Assembly (NCBI GenBank): GCA_002496565.1
Contig: DAKJ01000026.1
Span: 572 to 64,571, forward strand
Origin: Methanosarcina sp. UBA289
GTDB lineage: Archaea > Halobacteriota > Methanosarcinia > Methanosarcinales > Methanosarcinaceae
Direction: 5' to 3'
Length of the DNA: 64,000 bases
Position numbers and translations under genes: made by a program
Notes under the pieces: generated by a model
Databases searched by the model: none
Seen by the model: only the letters and a program-made list of their open reading frames with translations
What the model was told of the DNA's origin: nothing
Part shown: positions 34,439 to 43,999 of the stretch, one piece after another
Layout of the letters: every line of letters begins with the position of its first letter
Position numbering within the stretch: position 1 is the stretch's first letter

Positions 34439-37243
34439 TTATTTTTTCTTCACTGAATCTCGCAGGAATTTATGCAAAATCCCGCCATTCGTGTAATACT
34501 CGATTTCTACAGCCGAATCCAGCCTCAAAGTAACCTGGAACTGCACTTCATTACCATTTTCGTCCTTTGCCCTCACAGTAAGTTCTCCGTGGGGTTCCAT
34601 GTATTCAGTGCCCAGAATATCATAGCTTTCTTTTCCTGTGAGACCAAGGGTATCGGCGTTCTCACCTTCTTTAAACTGCAATGGAAGAACTCCCATGCCT
34701 ACAAGGTTGCTTCTGTGGATACGCTCGAAAGACTCGGCAATAACTGCTTTTACTCCTAGCAGGAACGTACCTTTGGCTGCCCAGTCCCTGGAACTGCCTG
34801 TCCCATATTCTCTTCCTGCAATAACGATCAGAGGAATATTATTTTCCGCATAAAGCATAGCTGCGTCATAAATTGGGATTCCTCCACAGGCTTCCTCGGG
34901 GAAGTCTTCTTTCCTGGAATGGTATACGGTCCAGCCTCCTTCCCTGTCCACAAGCCTGTTCCTGAGCCGAATATTCCCGAAAGTTCCGCGCATCATTACC
35001 TCGTGATTACCTCTTCGAGACCCATAAGAATTGAAATCTTCAGGGCTCACACCCCAGGAAATCAGGTACCTGCCTGCAGGACTGTCTGACGGGATATCCC
35101 CTGCAGGAGAAATGTGGTCCGTAGTAATACTGTCCCCGAAAAGGGCCAGGACTCTTGCATTCTTTATATCCGCAGGCGATGGTGAAGCAGGCGGGAAGTC
35201 CATGAAATATGGAGGTTCCTGAATGTATGTGGACATAGGGTTCCAATCATATAGGGTACCTGTCGGGGCTTCCAGCTCTTTCCAGCGTTTGGGGCCTTCA
35301 AGCGCACCGGAATATTCTTTTTCGAACATTGAAGGTTTGATGCTGTTCTTTTCAGCATCCCTGATCTCCTCCTCTGCAGGCCAGATATCCTTGAGGTAAA
35401 CCGGGCGCCCGTTGGGGTCATAAGCAAGTGGATCTGTTTCAAGATTGATATTTACAGTACCTGCGATTGCATAGGCTACAACAAGAGGTGGAGAAGCAAG
35501 GAAATTTTCCCTGACAAGAGGGTTAATCCGACCTTCGAAGTTCCGGTTTCCGCTGAGTACGGCTGCAACAGTAAGGTCATTTTCCTCAATCTCCTTAGCA
35601 ACTTTTTCAGGTAAAGGACCACTGTTACCTATACAGGTTGTACAGCCGTAACCTACCTGGTGGAAACCAAGAGCTTCAAGATAGGGCAAGAGGCCTGCAG
35701 TTCTAAGATATTCCGTAGCTACCCTTGAGCCGGGGGAGAGACTTGTTTTTACAAAAGGCTTGACATGCAGGCCCTTTTCTACAGCCTTCTTCGCAAGCAG
35801 CCCGGCCCCTATCAGAACAGAAGGATTTGAGGTATTGGTACAGGAAGTAATTGCTGCAATCACTACGGAGCCGTGTGTTACCCTGAAGGCTTTCTCCAGA
35901 GATTCTGCTTTTTCCTCTTCTGTAACATAGGTTTCAGGTTCCTCTACAGGCGCCCCTCCGTCACTAATCCAGCGCTGATAAGCAGGATCCTGGGAAAGTT
36001 CAAGCCCTGAATCTTTCTTTCGGATAAAGGTCTGCTGCATAGTTTCACGGAAGTTTTCAGGCACCTCACTCAAGAAAAGCTGGTCCTGAGGGCGCTTCGG
36101 GCCTGCAAGACAGGGCTTCACCGTGCTCATATCCAGTTCCAGGGTAGTACTGAAAACGGGATCAGGCTTGTTAACGGAGTACAGAAGATCCTGGGCTTCC
36201 AGATACTTTTTCACAAGGTCAACCTGTTCTTCGCTCCTGCCAGTTCTTCTCAGGTAGGCAAGGGTCTCGGCATCTGGTGGGAAAATTCCAAGGGTTGCTC
36301 CATATTCAGGAGCCATATTGGAGATCGTTGCCCTATCAGGAAGACTGAGTGAGTTTAAACCTGGTCCGTAAAACTCCACGAATTTGCCGACAACTCCCAC
36401 TTTTCTAAGCATCTTCGTAATTGTCAGGACAAGATCAGTGGCAGTGACTCCCTGTGCAAGTTTTCCGTAGAGCTTGAAGCCTACGACCTCAGGTACAGGC
36501 ATATAGTAAGGTTGCCCTAGCATTACGGCTTCGGCTTCTATGCCTCCTACTCCCCAGCCGAGTACTCCAATCCCGTTAATCATTGTAGTGTGAGAGTCTG
36601 TCCCTACAAGAGTGTCAGGAAACGCAAATAACTCCCCATTTTTCTCTTTGAGATGCACAAGTGGGGTCAGGTACTCAAGGTTCACCTGATGGATAATTCC
36701 CCTTCCAGGAGGCACCACTCTGAGATTATCAAAGGCTTTCTGGGCCCAGCGCAGGACGGAATAACGCTCTGTATTGCGTTCAAATTCCTTTTTCTCATTT
36801 TCCTCAAGGGAATATGCCGTGCCGTAGGAATCCACCTGGACCGAATGATCAATAACAAGGTCGGCAGGGATAACAGGGTTTATTTTCGTAGGATCGCCTC
36901 CAAGGCGCTGCATTGCCGAGCGAAGGGCTGCAAGGTCTACTACAGCCGGAACTCCTGTAAAGTCCTGCATAATTACCCTTGACGGAATGAACGGGATATC
37001 CCTGTCACTTACGTTTTCAGGGCTCCAGCGGGCAAGAGCCTCTACATCCTCGGCAGTTATTATATGCTTTTCAGTATCTGCGTGCCTGAGCAGGGATTCC
37101 AGCAGGATCCTTATGGAGTAAGGAAGCAGGGAAATTCCCTCAAAGCCTTTTTCTTCAAGTTTGCCCAATCTGTAAATTGTAGCTTTTCCAGCAGCTGTTT
37201 CAATAGTGTCTCTTACCCCAAATGGGTCCGGACCTTCTCTCAT
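34439..37243 (-). CDS. acnA: Aconitate hydratase (AcnA/IRP type)
   Basis: About 934-aa [4Fe-4S] aconitase interconverting citrate and isocitrate. Motifs are VVPPGRGIIHQVNLEYL, LVGTDSHTTMINGIGVLGWGVGGIEAEAVMLGQP, cluster ligands in AAITSCTNTSNPSVLIGAGLLAKKAVE and GYGCTTCIGNSGPLP, and C-terminal swivel elements ALFGDSITTDHISPAGDI and VIAGREYGTGSSRDWAAKGTFLLGVKAVIAESFERIHRSNL. The frame extends 29 codons further upstream, but GGAGG (37254-37258, minus strand) lies 10 nt before the ATG at 37243, and MREGPDPFGVRDT looks like a native start. AcnA-type enzymes are rare in Euryarchaeota other than methanosarcinas and haloarchaea, so bacterial origin of the gene is possible. Confidence 0.93.
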   Translation of the reverse strand: MREGPDPFGVRDTIETAAGKATIYRLGKLEEKGFEGISLLPYSIRILLESLLRHADTEKHIITAEDVEALARWSPENVSDRDIPFIPSRVIMQDFTGVPAVVDLAALRSAMQRLGGDPTKINPVIPADLVIDHSVQVDSYGTAYSLEENEKKEFERNTERYSVLRWAQKAFDNLRVVPPGRGIIHQVNLEYLTPLVHLKEKNGELFAFPDTLVGTDSHTTMINGIGVLGWGVGGIEAEAVMLGQPYYMPVPEVVGFKLYGKLAQGVTATDLVLTITKMLRKVGVVGKFVEFYGPGLNSLSLPDRATISNMAPEYGATLGIFPPDAETLAYLRRTGRSEEQVDLVKKYLEAQDLLYSVNKPDPVFSTTLELDMSTVKPCLAGPKRPQDQLFLSEVPENFRETMQQTFIRKKDSGLELSQDPAYQRWISDGGAPVEEPETYVTEEEKAESLEKAFRVTHGSVVIAAITSCTNTSNPSVLIGAGLLAKKAVEKGLHVKPFVKTSLSPGSRVATEYLRTAGLLPYLEALGFHQVGYGCTTCIGNSGPLPEKVAKEIEENDLTVAAVLSGNRNFEGRINPLVRENFLASPPLVVAYAIAGTVNINLETDPLAYDPNGRPVYLKDIWPAEEEIRDAEKNSIKPSMFEKEYSGALEGPKRWKELEAPTGTLYDWNPMSTYIQEPPYFMDFPPASPSPADIKNARVLALFGDSITTDHISPAGDIPSDSPAGRYLISWGVSPEDFNSYGSRRGNHEVMMRGTFGNIRLRNRLVDREGGWTVYHSRKEDFPEEACGGIPIYDAAMLYAENNIPLIVIAGREYGTGSSRDWAAKGTFLLGVKAVIAESFERIHRSNLVGMGVLPLQFKEGENADTLGLTGKESYDILGTEYMEPHGELTVRAKDENGNEVQFQVTLRLDSAVEIEYYTNGGILHKFLRDSVKKK

Positions 37244-37758
37244 AGATTTTTTACCTCCAGCAAAAATATGAAAATAAAACCATAATATTATAGATTTTCT
37301 CTTTATCGTGTGAGTCTCTTTATTGCGCAAATCTCTTTATTGTATGAAAGCCCCATCTTATCTTAAGACTATTTTATTCCTTCGGGTTTACTACTCCCCT
37401 TTTACATACAAAAGTTTGCTTTAATTGAAGGTGTTGCCCTCTGCTTTTTCCCCAAAACCTCAAAATAATTCCTCGTGTAAATTATATGTTAACCAGTATA
37501 AAAATTGTTGATTTTTACTCTAGCTTAAGACACACTAGTCTTTTAATATATTTTTACACTGTGGGGTTGGGTGAAAAAGAAAGGAAAAAACAATAAAAAT
37601 GATTAAGAGAAAAAAGGATTGAAAGAAATTAAAAATTATGAAACAGTCTAAAACTTCCATAATTCAGAAGTTAAATAAAAACCTGACTTTTATCCTCTCC
37701 TAATACCCGAATAAAAAGAAAACAAGCCCTGAAATAAAGAAAAAAAGTTAGAAGCTGC
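37244..37758. other. Intergenic region, ~515 bp, upstream of aconitase
   Basis: Holds the aconitase promoter region on the minus strand and the DNA after the putative lipoprotein stop. Around 37302-37343 the element TCTCTTTATTG is repeated three times (one copy with C). The rest is A-rich and AT-rich with no gene that I can support. Confidence 0.45.
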
Positions 37759-39129
37759 TTATTTTCCAGCAGCTCCGATTGTTACGGTATAATCAAAGTT
37801 CTCTGTATTTTCGGGAAAGATAGAAAGATTCCATTTTCCAACAGCTCCTGGTGCAGTATAAGTCTTAATAAAAGTTGTAGTTCCTCCCTGGTAACTTCCT
37901 TGATTTTTAGTTTCTATACCGCCAGTTGCTGCCATACTGCCTTCACCTCTAAAGAATGGATATGAAGCAAAATAGAATGGCTGCGGGTACGCATCATCTA
38001 CTATGGTTACCGAGCCGCTATATTTCGTATCTACAAAGGTAGGGGTAACCTTATTTCCTGAAGGATCTATCAGGCTCACATTAAAGGAAGGCGTAAGATT
38101 TCGATTTCCTCCGGTGGTATACAGGCCGTATCCGTACTGGTTAGCTCTAATTTCCAGGGTAATGGGGCCATCAGTTCCGGCTTCGAAGGTATTCTCATAA
38201 GGCTTTTCAGGAACCGGAAGGATACGGAAGTTCAGGGAAATCATTCTTTCGTATTCGCGAATCCCAGGGTCGTCAATATTCAGGTCAATACTACCGCTAT
38301 AGCTGCCCTTTGCAGTAGATGGAACTGCAAGTGTAAGTTTTACAATAGCTGTCTGTCCGGCTTTTATTTTGTCAGGAGCTTCCACGCGTATTGCATCGTC
38401 TCCGAAGGCCTGTTCCGGCATTCCCATAGAGTAAACTATGTCTTTAGTAAGCTCAGGGGAAATTGTGATATCTTTAATGCCTGTATTCCTCAACTTGATT
38501 TCATAAGTATAATTCTTTCCGGCTTCGACAAGGTCATTTACATAAGGTGTAAGAATCTGGATTGATGGTTTAACCCATACCTGTATGTTCAGCTGCATCG
38601 TGCCCGGAAAATTTGGATAAGGACCGGCTACATCTCCTTCAGGTACTTTTTCCGTTAAAGCAAGGAGTACGGCATAGCTTCCAAGGTCGGCATCCTTAGG
38701 GATGTTCACCTTTACCTGAAATTCCTGTTTTTCTCCGGGCTTAAGAGCCTTTTCGGAAGGACTTATGCTGATCCAGCTTTCGTTTATGAAATTTTCCGTG
38801 TAAGGAGTGATTATAGGCTTCGGCTTCAATTGAATTGTCTTGTTATCTTTGTTCTCAACGGTTACAGTAAAATTTTTACTATCTCCGGGTTTAATCTCCA
38901 GGTACTTATAAGTCGGGTCAACCTTGATTTTCTCAAATTTGGGGAAATAATCTCCTGCATAACTCGAAGATGATACGGTATCTGCCACCACTTTTGGCTG
39001 TACTTCTTCTTTTACAGGTATGGCAGCAGTATCTTCATCCCCTGCTCCTGCACAGGCAACCGAAAGGACTGCTATGACAAGGAGTCCGTATACAATTCCT
39101 TTTAATGCCTTAATATCCAATATACGCAT
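37759..39129 (-). CDS. Putative lipoprotein with NEW3-like (COG1470) beta-sandwich domains
   Basis: About 456 aa. The N-terminus has a signal sequence with a lipobox-like end, GLLVIAVLSVAC-AGAG, so the Cys could be lipid-modified and anchor the protein outside the membrane. Two beta-sandwich domains follow: LEIKPGDSKNFTVTVENKDNKTIQLKPKP with LKPGEKQEFQVKVNIPKDADLGSYAVLLAL, and a second with IKAGQTAIVKLTLAVPSTAKGSYSGSIDL. The C-terminal third (NRNLTPSFNVSLIDPSGNKVTP to the end WNLSIFPENTENFDYTVTIGAAGK) is another beta-rich unit. Start: GAGGTGA lies just before the ATG at 39129, so I prefer it to the ATG at 39147. Function is unknown; an envelope role is inferred. Confidence 0.75.
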   Translation of the reverse strand: MRILDIKALKGIVYGLLVIAVLSVACAGAGDEDTAAIPVKEEVQPKVVADTVSSSSYAGDYFPKFEKIKVDPTYKYLEIKPGDSKNFTVTVENKDNKTIQLKPKPIITPYTENFINESWISISPSEKALKPGEKQEFQVKVNIPKDADLGSYAVLLALTEKVPEGDVAGPYPNFPGTMQLNIQVWVKPSIQILTPYVNDLVEAGKNYTYEIKLRNTGIKDITISPELTKDIVYSMGMPEQAFGDDAIRVEAPDKIKAGQTAIVKLTLAVPSTAKGSYSGSIDLNIDDPGIREYERMISLNFRILPVPEKPYENTFEAGTDGPITLEIRANQYGYGLYTTGGNRNLTPSFNVSLIDPSGNKVTPTFVDTKYSGSVTIVDDAYPQPFYFASYPFFRGEGSMAATGGIETKNQGSYQGGTTTFIKTYTAPGAVGKWNLSIFPENTENFDYTVTIGAAGK

Positions 39130-39605
39130 ACTTTTCACCTCGCTCATTATCTACTAAGGCGTGAAACATATAAAATAATTACTTAAACTTCGAACCAATT
39201 TGCAGTTATTTTTAGAGAATAAAGGATAAGAAAGATTATTTTTGAAAGATTATTTTTTGATTTCCATCTTTTTTACGTGTCTTGTTCAAAAAAGTAATTT
39301 AATTACTTCCAGAGTCCCAACTTTTGCCTAGCCCCAGTTTTTGCTAGCACGATACGGAAATTAAGACGTTACCAAAAGACTAGAGACTTTTTAACATCTT
39401 CTGTAATCACCAAAATATACTATCATTTACAATAGCAGTTGACTGCAATTAATCAAAAACCACTGGGCAATAAAAAGTATTCTCATTTGGCTCATCATTT
39501 ATATATGAGTTATAAATAATATATTTTTTAAGATCGATGTTCATAAACATATTACCATCGACCATTAAAGAAAATCTTCAATAGTACTAAATCTGGTGAA
39601 CATAA
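39130..39605. other. Divergent intergenic region, ~475 bp
   Basis: Lies between two divergent envelope protein genes. It contains a plus-strand TATA box (TTTATATA, 39498-39505) for the PKD gene, with a leader of about 75 nt and GGTGA 6 nt before its ATG. The rest is AT-rich; the lipoprotein promoter is not obvious. No gene is seen. Confidence 0.5.
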
Positions 39606-40892
39606 ATGAACAAAAGAAACTCCCTAGCATCGCTAATTTTAGCATCACTCGTGGTGCTAATAATTTTTGCAATGCCTGCAAGTGCTGAGGTTCTGCAGGC
39701 GGACTTTATTCCGGACCCAACTTCCGGAAACGCACCGCTCGTTGTATTATTTACTGATAAAAGTACCGGAAGCCCTTCGGTTTACATGTGGGACTTCGGT
39801 GACGGAGGCACATCAAGAAATAAGAACCCGGGACATACATATCTAGAACCTGGGGATTACACCGTTACTTTGAAAATAACAAGAGGACCCTACTACAGCA
39901 CAGCTTCTCACAATATAACAGTTCCTGGTACAGATCCAGCAACAGAAACACCAATGGCACACCTTACTGCAGTTAGTAAAACAGGAACAGCGCCATTTAC
40001 GGTACAATTTATTGATAAAAGCACAGGCGGTCCAACTGCATGGATGTGGTATTTCGGTGATGGTGATGGTGCTCTGTCAAGAGAACAGAATCCAACACAT
40101 ACTTACACTAAACCCGGGGTATATACTGTCAGATTACAGGTATGGAACGCTAAGGGCGTATGTTCTGAAAAATTTGTGAACTATATAACAGTTATGGCAG
40201 CTAATAACGCGCCAGTAGCAAATGCTGGTCCGGATCAGGTCCTTGAGCAGGCTAATCCTGCAGGTGCAGACTTAACTCTTGATGGATCAGGCTCTACTGA
40301 TGACGGCCAGATTTCACCATTGACATATACTTGGGCATGGAACGGTGGATCAGCCGAAGGTATAAACCCTATAGTAACCCTTCCCCAGGGAACAACAACA
40401 GTGACTCTTACTGTCTTTGATGGGGAATTCTCAAGTACTGATACCGTTGACATAACAGTGAAGGATACAACCGCACCGACTATAACAACTTCAGGTAAAC
40501 CAGTAGTGCTCTGGCCACCAAACCATAAATATCAAACTGTCTCAATATCCGACTGCGGAATTTCTGTAACTGATACCTGCGACCCTGATGTAAACATGGA
40601 TGATATAGTAATCACATCAGTGAGCAGCGATGAACCTAAGGAAGCTTCTGGCGAAGGAGATGGGAATACCCTGGAGGATATCGTTATCAAGAGTCCTCAA
40701 ACAGTTGACTTAAGAGCAGAAAGACAGGGAGATGGAAACGGCAGGGTGTACACAATTAATTATAAAGTTATGGATGCATCCAGAAATACGGCAACAGGAT
40801 CCTGTCAGGTCTGGGTTCCCCATGATAAGGGAAGTGGAGTTACAGCCGTTGACGATGGTGCAGCCGCAGGATACACAGTGAATTATCCCTGA
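39606..40892 (+). CDS. Secreted PKD-domain surface protein with C-terminal WPPNHK-type domain
   Basis: 428 aa. Signal peptide MNKRNSLASLILASLVVLIIF...PASA, then two PKD domains (about residues 28-112 and 117-196, each with W-x-FGDG), a third Ig/PKD-like domain with NAPVANAGPDQVLEQ...LDGSGSTDDG (about 200-288) and a final domain starting DTTAPTITTSGKPVVLWPPNHKYQTVSISDC. The WPPNHK motif recurs in bacterial extracellular proteins with HYR-like modules. The C-terminal part has three cysteines that could pair. It is not closely similar at the DNA level to the other PKD proteins here. Role at the cell surface is inferred from the signal peptide only. Confidence 0.88.
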   Translation: MNKRNSLASLILASLVVLIIFAMPASAEVLQADFIPDPTSGNAPLVVLFTDKSTGSPSVYMWDFGDGGTSRNKNPGHTYLEPGDYTVTLKITRGPYYSTASHNITVPGTDPATETPMAHLTAVSKTGTAPFTVQFIDKSTGGPTAWMWYFGDGDGALSREQNPTHTYTKPGVYTVRLQVWNAKGVCSEKFVNYITVMAANNAPVANAGPDQVLEQANPAGADLTLDGSGSTDDGQISPLTYTWAWNGGSAEGINPIVTLPQGTTTVTLTVFDGEFSSTDTVDITVKDTTAPTITTSGKPVVLWPPNHKYQTVSISDCGISVTDTCDPDVNMDDIVITSVSSDEPKEASGEGDGNTLEDIVIKSPQTVDLRAERQGDGNGRVYTINYKVMDASRNTATGSCQVWVPHDKGSGVTAVDDGAAAGYTVNYP

Positions 40893-41358
40893 GTAAAAAA
40901 ATATTTTTTAACTAAATGAATCTGGGAACTCATTAACGAAAAAACGGAAAGAAATATATCTTCCTATTTTTACTTTTTTAGGAAACTTTTCATTTTTATG
41001 AGAAATGCGCTCTGATACGATTATCAGCGCTGTTGTATATTCTCAAAAGATTTTACATCTTATACGATAATATAATGGAACATGTATTCATTTTATAGAG
41101 AATATCGTACATGGGACAAAATCGGGAAAAATTAAAAAGACTCAAAAACCATGAACAGAAAAAGATATCAAATCTTAAAGTTAAATTCCTGATAGGTAAT
41201 AAACTGAGACACAGTTAATTATATTTATATATGTATATATTTATGTATGTAACAGCGAGTTGATGCCAAAGTTATCCGGGCTATGAATTGTTCCGAAATA
41301 AATAGAGGATTTTCATTTTAAGAACGAAGGCATTTATTCACTAAGGAGTGCATTTTTC
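40893..41358. other. Intergenic region, 466 bp, with candidate promoter
   Basis: AT-rich. Around 41216-41246 there is a run ATTATATTTATATATGTATATATTTATG that could provide the TATA box for the gene at 41359, leaving a leader of about 100 nt. No gene is seen. Confidence 0.45.
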
Positions 41359-42087
41359 TTGCTTAAAGAGAGAGTGTTCGACAGATTTTCAGACGCAGGT
41401 TTTAGGGTCAGAAAGAAATCCAAATTCAGAAAGGTTTCATCGCATGAAGATCTTTTTGGATCCAGTTCTATAATTGATGCTGATTTCGTGGAAATAGATG
41501 AAACTTTTTTCCACGATCCGGATTCTACTAAGCTGAATTCCGGGTCAGTTGACCCTGACCTTCTGGAGGGTCTCAGAGAATACCTTAGAACGAGGTCTCA
41601 GGAGGAAATTTCCGAAATCTTTGAAGAGGTCCGTAAAATTCTGGAGAGCAGAGCTTCTGAAAGGAATTTCCAAAAGGAGTCTGGAGAGGAAATCCCTATT
41701 AATCAAAGAACAAAAATAAAAAAGATCTCAAGAAATGCCTTCAAAGTCTTTCTGGAAACGGCTTCCTATGGAAGGAAGCAGATAATCAGCGTTTCAAAAG
41801 TTGCTTCCTCAAAAGCCTCATCTATAGCATCCGAAAGAAAAGAATCAATAATGGATTCCTCGAGAAAGCTCAATGAAAAATGGAATAACCTGAGCCCTAG
41901 AGATCGCAAAATTATCTCCGAATTGATAGTAGCAATGATAGAAATCGGGCTGCTTAAAGGAGCCAGCCGGAGTAAACAGGCTACGTTTGCTATCCTGTCA
42001 AGTATCTCCAGACATCAAACCCCAGGCAGGAAAGACCTAGAGGACTTCGCAGAGGGTCTGCAAAAACTTTTCAAGCGCAGGAGTTGA
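41359..42087 (+). CDS. Hypothetical protein, charged and helical, convergent with the VWA gene
   Basis: 242 aa starting at TTG, with AAGGAG 10 nt upstream. The protein is hydrophilic and Ser/Lys/Glu-rich with predicted long helices (LLEGLREYLRTRSQEEISEIFEEVRKILESRASE, NAFKVFLETASYGRKQIISVSKVASSKAS) and a more compact C-terminal half (WNNLSPRDRKIISELIVAMIEIGLLKGASRSKQATFAILSSISRHQ). There is no signal peptide or clear membrane helix. I do not recognise the family. Its stop is 39 bp from the stop of the VWA protein, so the two are convergent; a functional tie to the MoxR/VWA pair is only a possibility. Confidence 0.75.
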   Translation: MLKERVFDRFSDAGFRVRKKSKFRKVSSHEDLFGSSSIIDADFVEIDETFFHDPDSTKLNSGSVDPDLLEGLREYLRTRSQEEISEIFEEVRKILESRASERNFQKESGEEIPINQRTKIKKISRNAFKVFLETASYGRKQIISVSKVASSKASSIASERKESIMDSSRKLNEKWNNLSPRDRKIISELIVAMIEIGLLKGASRSKQATFAILSSISRHQTPGRKDLEDFAEGLQKLFKRRS

Positions 42088-42126
42088 AGCAAGAAGACAG
42101 GAAATATCTTAAAAAAGTCCGGGAAC

Positions 42127-43878
42127 TTAAAACCTGTAGGGCTTGCTTATTGCCTTCACAAAACTTGCAGGGCTTTCCCCAACATCCCAATTTTCGGCAT
42201 TCCCTATAAGATACGTGTAGTCAGAAACCTGTTGCAGCCCGCCGGCATCATAATTTCCGATAATTAGAGAAAAGATCCTGGCTCTTCTTTCAGCTTTTAT
42301 CTCATTCCATTCCCGGATAAGTGGCCTCTCTGAGAGTTCTGAAAAACCATCGGTAAGGAAAAGGAGATCAGCTCCCTCAAAGGCTTTTTCATTTTTCATA
42401 GCTTTAAGGCCTGCACGGAGCGCTGTATTGAAGTCGGTGCCGCCGCCGAAAGTAAATTTCAGAAATTCAAGAAATTCCTTTCCCATACGCTTTTTATTTG
42501 TAAGCTCAATCTCAACAGTCTGCCACTTAGATGAGAAAAGAATTACTTTAACATCCCTGTTTTCTTTCAGCATTCTTCTTGTAACTGCCAGAATCACGGA
42601 TTTTGCAAGAAGTTCGGGACTTCCTCGCATCGACGCAGAAGTATCTACTAGGGCGACTACAGGCCCTTTTCTTTTTTTACCCGCAGTATCCGAGTTCCAG
42701 TTCTCTCCTTTTAGCTGGTAGGTCAGGAGTTTTCCTTCAAGCATATCAGCATAGAATTTTCGCTTCAAGAGAGGATTTTTTAACTTTACGGTTTCTGCTG
42801 GAAGTAATGCCTGGATATCACCTGAAAAAGTGACCGAATGAACCTCATTTTTACTGTATGGCGATAGGCTCAGCTTTTTTGAGCCGTACTCAAGTTCAAT
42901 TCTTCCGACCTGCTCTAGAATCTCATTAAGATCAGAACTCTTTTTCAGAATTGAAGCGTATTTTTCAAGGTTTCCGAAATATTCTCTGTGAAGAGCCTTC
43001 AAGGAATGATCCCAGGCTCTGCCAGGAAAAAGCATTGAGAGAATTTCAAGCACTTCAAGGTGATCTTCAAGCACAGGGATAAGCTCTTCAATTTTTACAG
43101 CTATGCTTTCTTCTATAACAGAATCCAACGTCTCTCCTGCCTTCTCTGAAGACATGAAGTTCAGAGTCATTGAAGCAAGTCTTTCGGATCCCGCAGCTTT
43201 TCCAGCCTGAAGATCTGGATCTTCCGAATTTTCGTATTCAGGGTCTTGTAGGAAACTTTCCTGTTTGAGGGAACTTTGTTGTTTGCTTTCTTGAGTTGAC
43301 TGTTGATTGAATATATCCGGATTATCCCGCAACCTATCTGGATTATCCTGCAATGGGAAATTTTTCTCAATATCATGTACTCTGTTTCTTTCCCATACTG
43401 ATTGAGTTTCCTCGATCAGATTCTTCAGGGCTTTAAGGCTTTTTTCGAAGCTATTTGCAAACTTTTTTGAAGATTTAGACTTTATCTTTCCATACTCATC
43501 CAGAAGTGTAAAGAGTTCTTCAAGCAAAGTCCTAAGGATAAAAACACCTGCCAGGTTATTAGTTTCGGCAAGAGCTTTTATTTCAGTCCAGGCTTTGAAG
43601 TCCCTCAAACTTAATAAAATCGGATAAAAAGCTCCGAATTTACTCACAAATAGCTTTTCATCTTTTATTTCGTACCCATTTTCTGAAAAAAGTTCATAAA
43701 TAAGAATTTCCGCAATTTCTTCCCTGGTTTTCCTTGGCATTGTTCGCGGAGTAGCCAATACTTCCCTGAGTTCAAGATTTAATATTGCAGAAGGATTGAA
43801 AGCATGGCTGAACGATAAGGATAATCCTGATCCGAGAATGCCTTCGATATCTCCCTTCCGCCTTTTTATTTCCTGCAT
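42127..43878 (-). CDS. VWA-domain protein, partner of the MoxR ATPase (ViaA/CoxE-like)
   Basis: 583 aa. The C-terminal von Willebrand A domain has the full MIDAS set: VALVDTSASMRGSPELLAKS (D-x-S-x-S near residue 410), a Thr in FTFGGGTDFNTALRAGL and the Asp in ADLLFLTDGFSEL. The N-terminal 400 residues are helical and charged, with a Gln/Asp-rich low-complexity stretch (DNPDRLRDNPDIFNQQSTQESKQQSSLKQ) around 190-210. E. coli ViaA (483 aa) has a similar layout and works with the AAA+ protein RavA. Here the MoxR-family ATPase gene lies directly upstream, 121 bp away, same strand. The likely task is metal-dependent adaptor or chaperone action; the client is unknown. Confidence 0.88.
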   Translation of the reverse strand: MQEIKRRKGDIEGILGSGLSLSFSHAFNPSAILNLELREVLATPRTMPRKTREEIAEILIYELFSENGYEIKDEKLFVSKFGAFYPILLSLRDFKAWTEIKALAETNNLAGVFILRTLLEELFTLLDEYGKIKSKSSKKFANSFEKSLKALKNLIEETQSVWERNRVHDIEKNFPLQDNPDRLRDNPDIFNQQSTQESKQQSSLKQESFLQDPEYENSEDPDLQAGKAAGSERLASMTLNFMSSEKAGETLDSVIEESIAVKIEELIPVLEDHLEVLEILSMLFPGRAWDHSLKALHREYFGNLEKYASILKKSSDLNEILEQVGRIELEYGSKKLSLSPYSKNEVHSVTFSGDIQALLPAETVKLKNPLLKRKFYADMLEGKLLTYQLKGENWNSDTAGKKRKGPVVALVDTSASMRGSPELLAKSVILAVTRRMLKENRDVKVILFSSKWQTVEIELTNKKRMGKEFLEFLKFTFGGGTDFNTALRAGLKAMKNEKAFEGADLLFLTDGFSELSERPLIREWNEIKAERRARIFSLIIGNYDAGGLQQVSDYTYLIGNAENWDVGESPASFVKAISKPYRF

Positions 43879-43999
43879 ATCTTTCTTTTCCGGGAATTTT
43901 TTAAGCTTTGAGAGTATTTCATAGATTTCAAGAAACTTTTAGAATTCGCAGAAAAATTTAATTCCATTCATCTCTTATTTCTCAAAGGCTTTTTAGTAT

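Noticed and set aside
37244..37330. 29-codon N-terminal extension of aconitase
   Set aside because: A strong RBS precedes the ATG at 37243, and the extension covers repeated promoter-like DNA.
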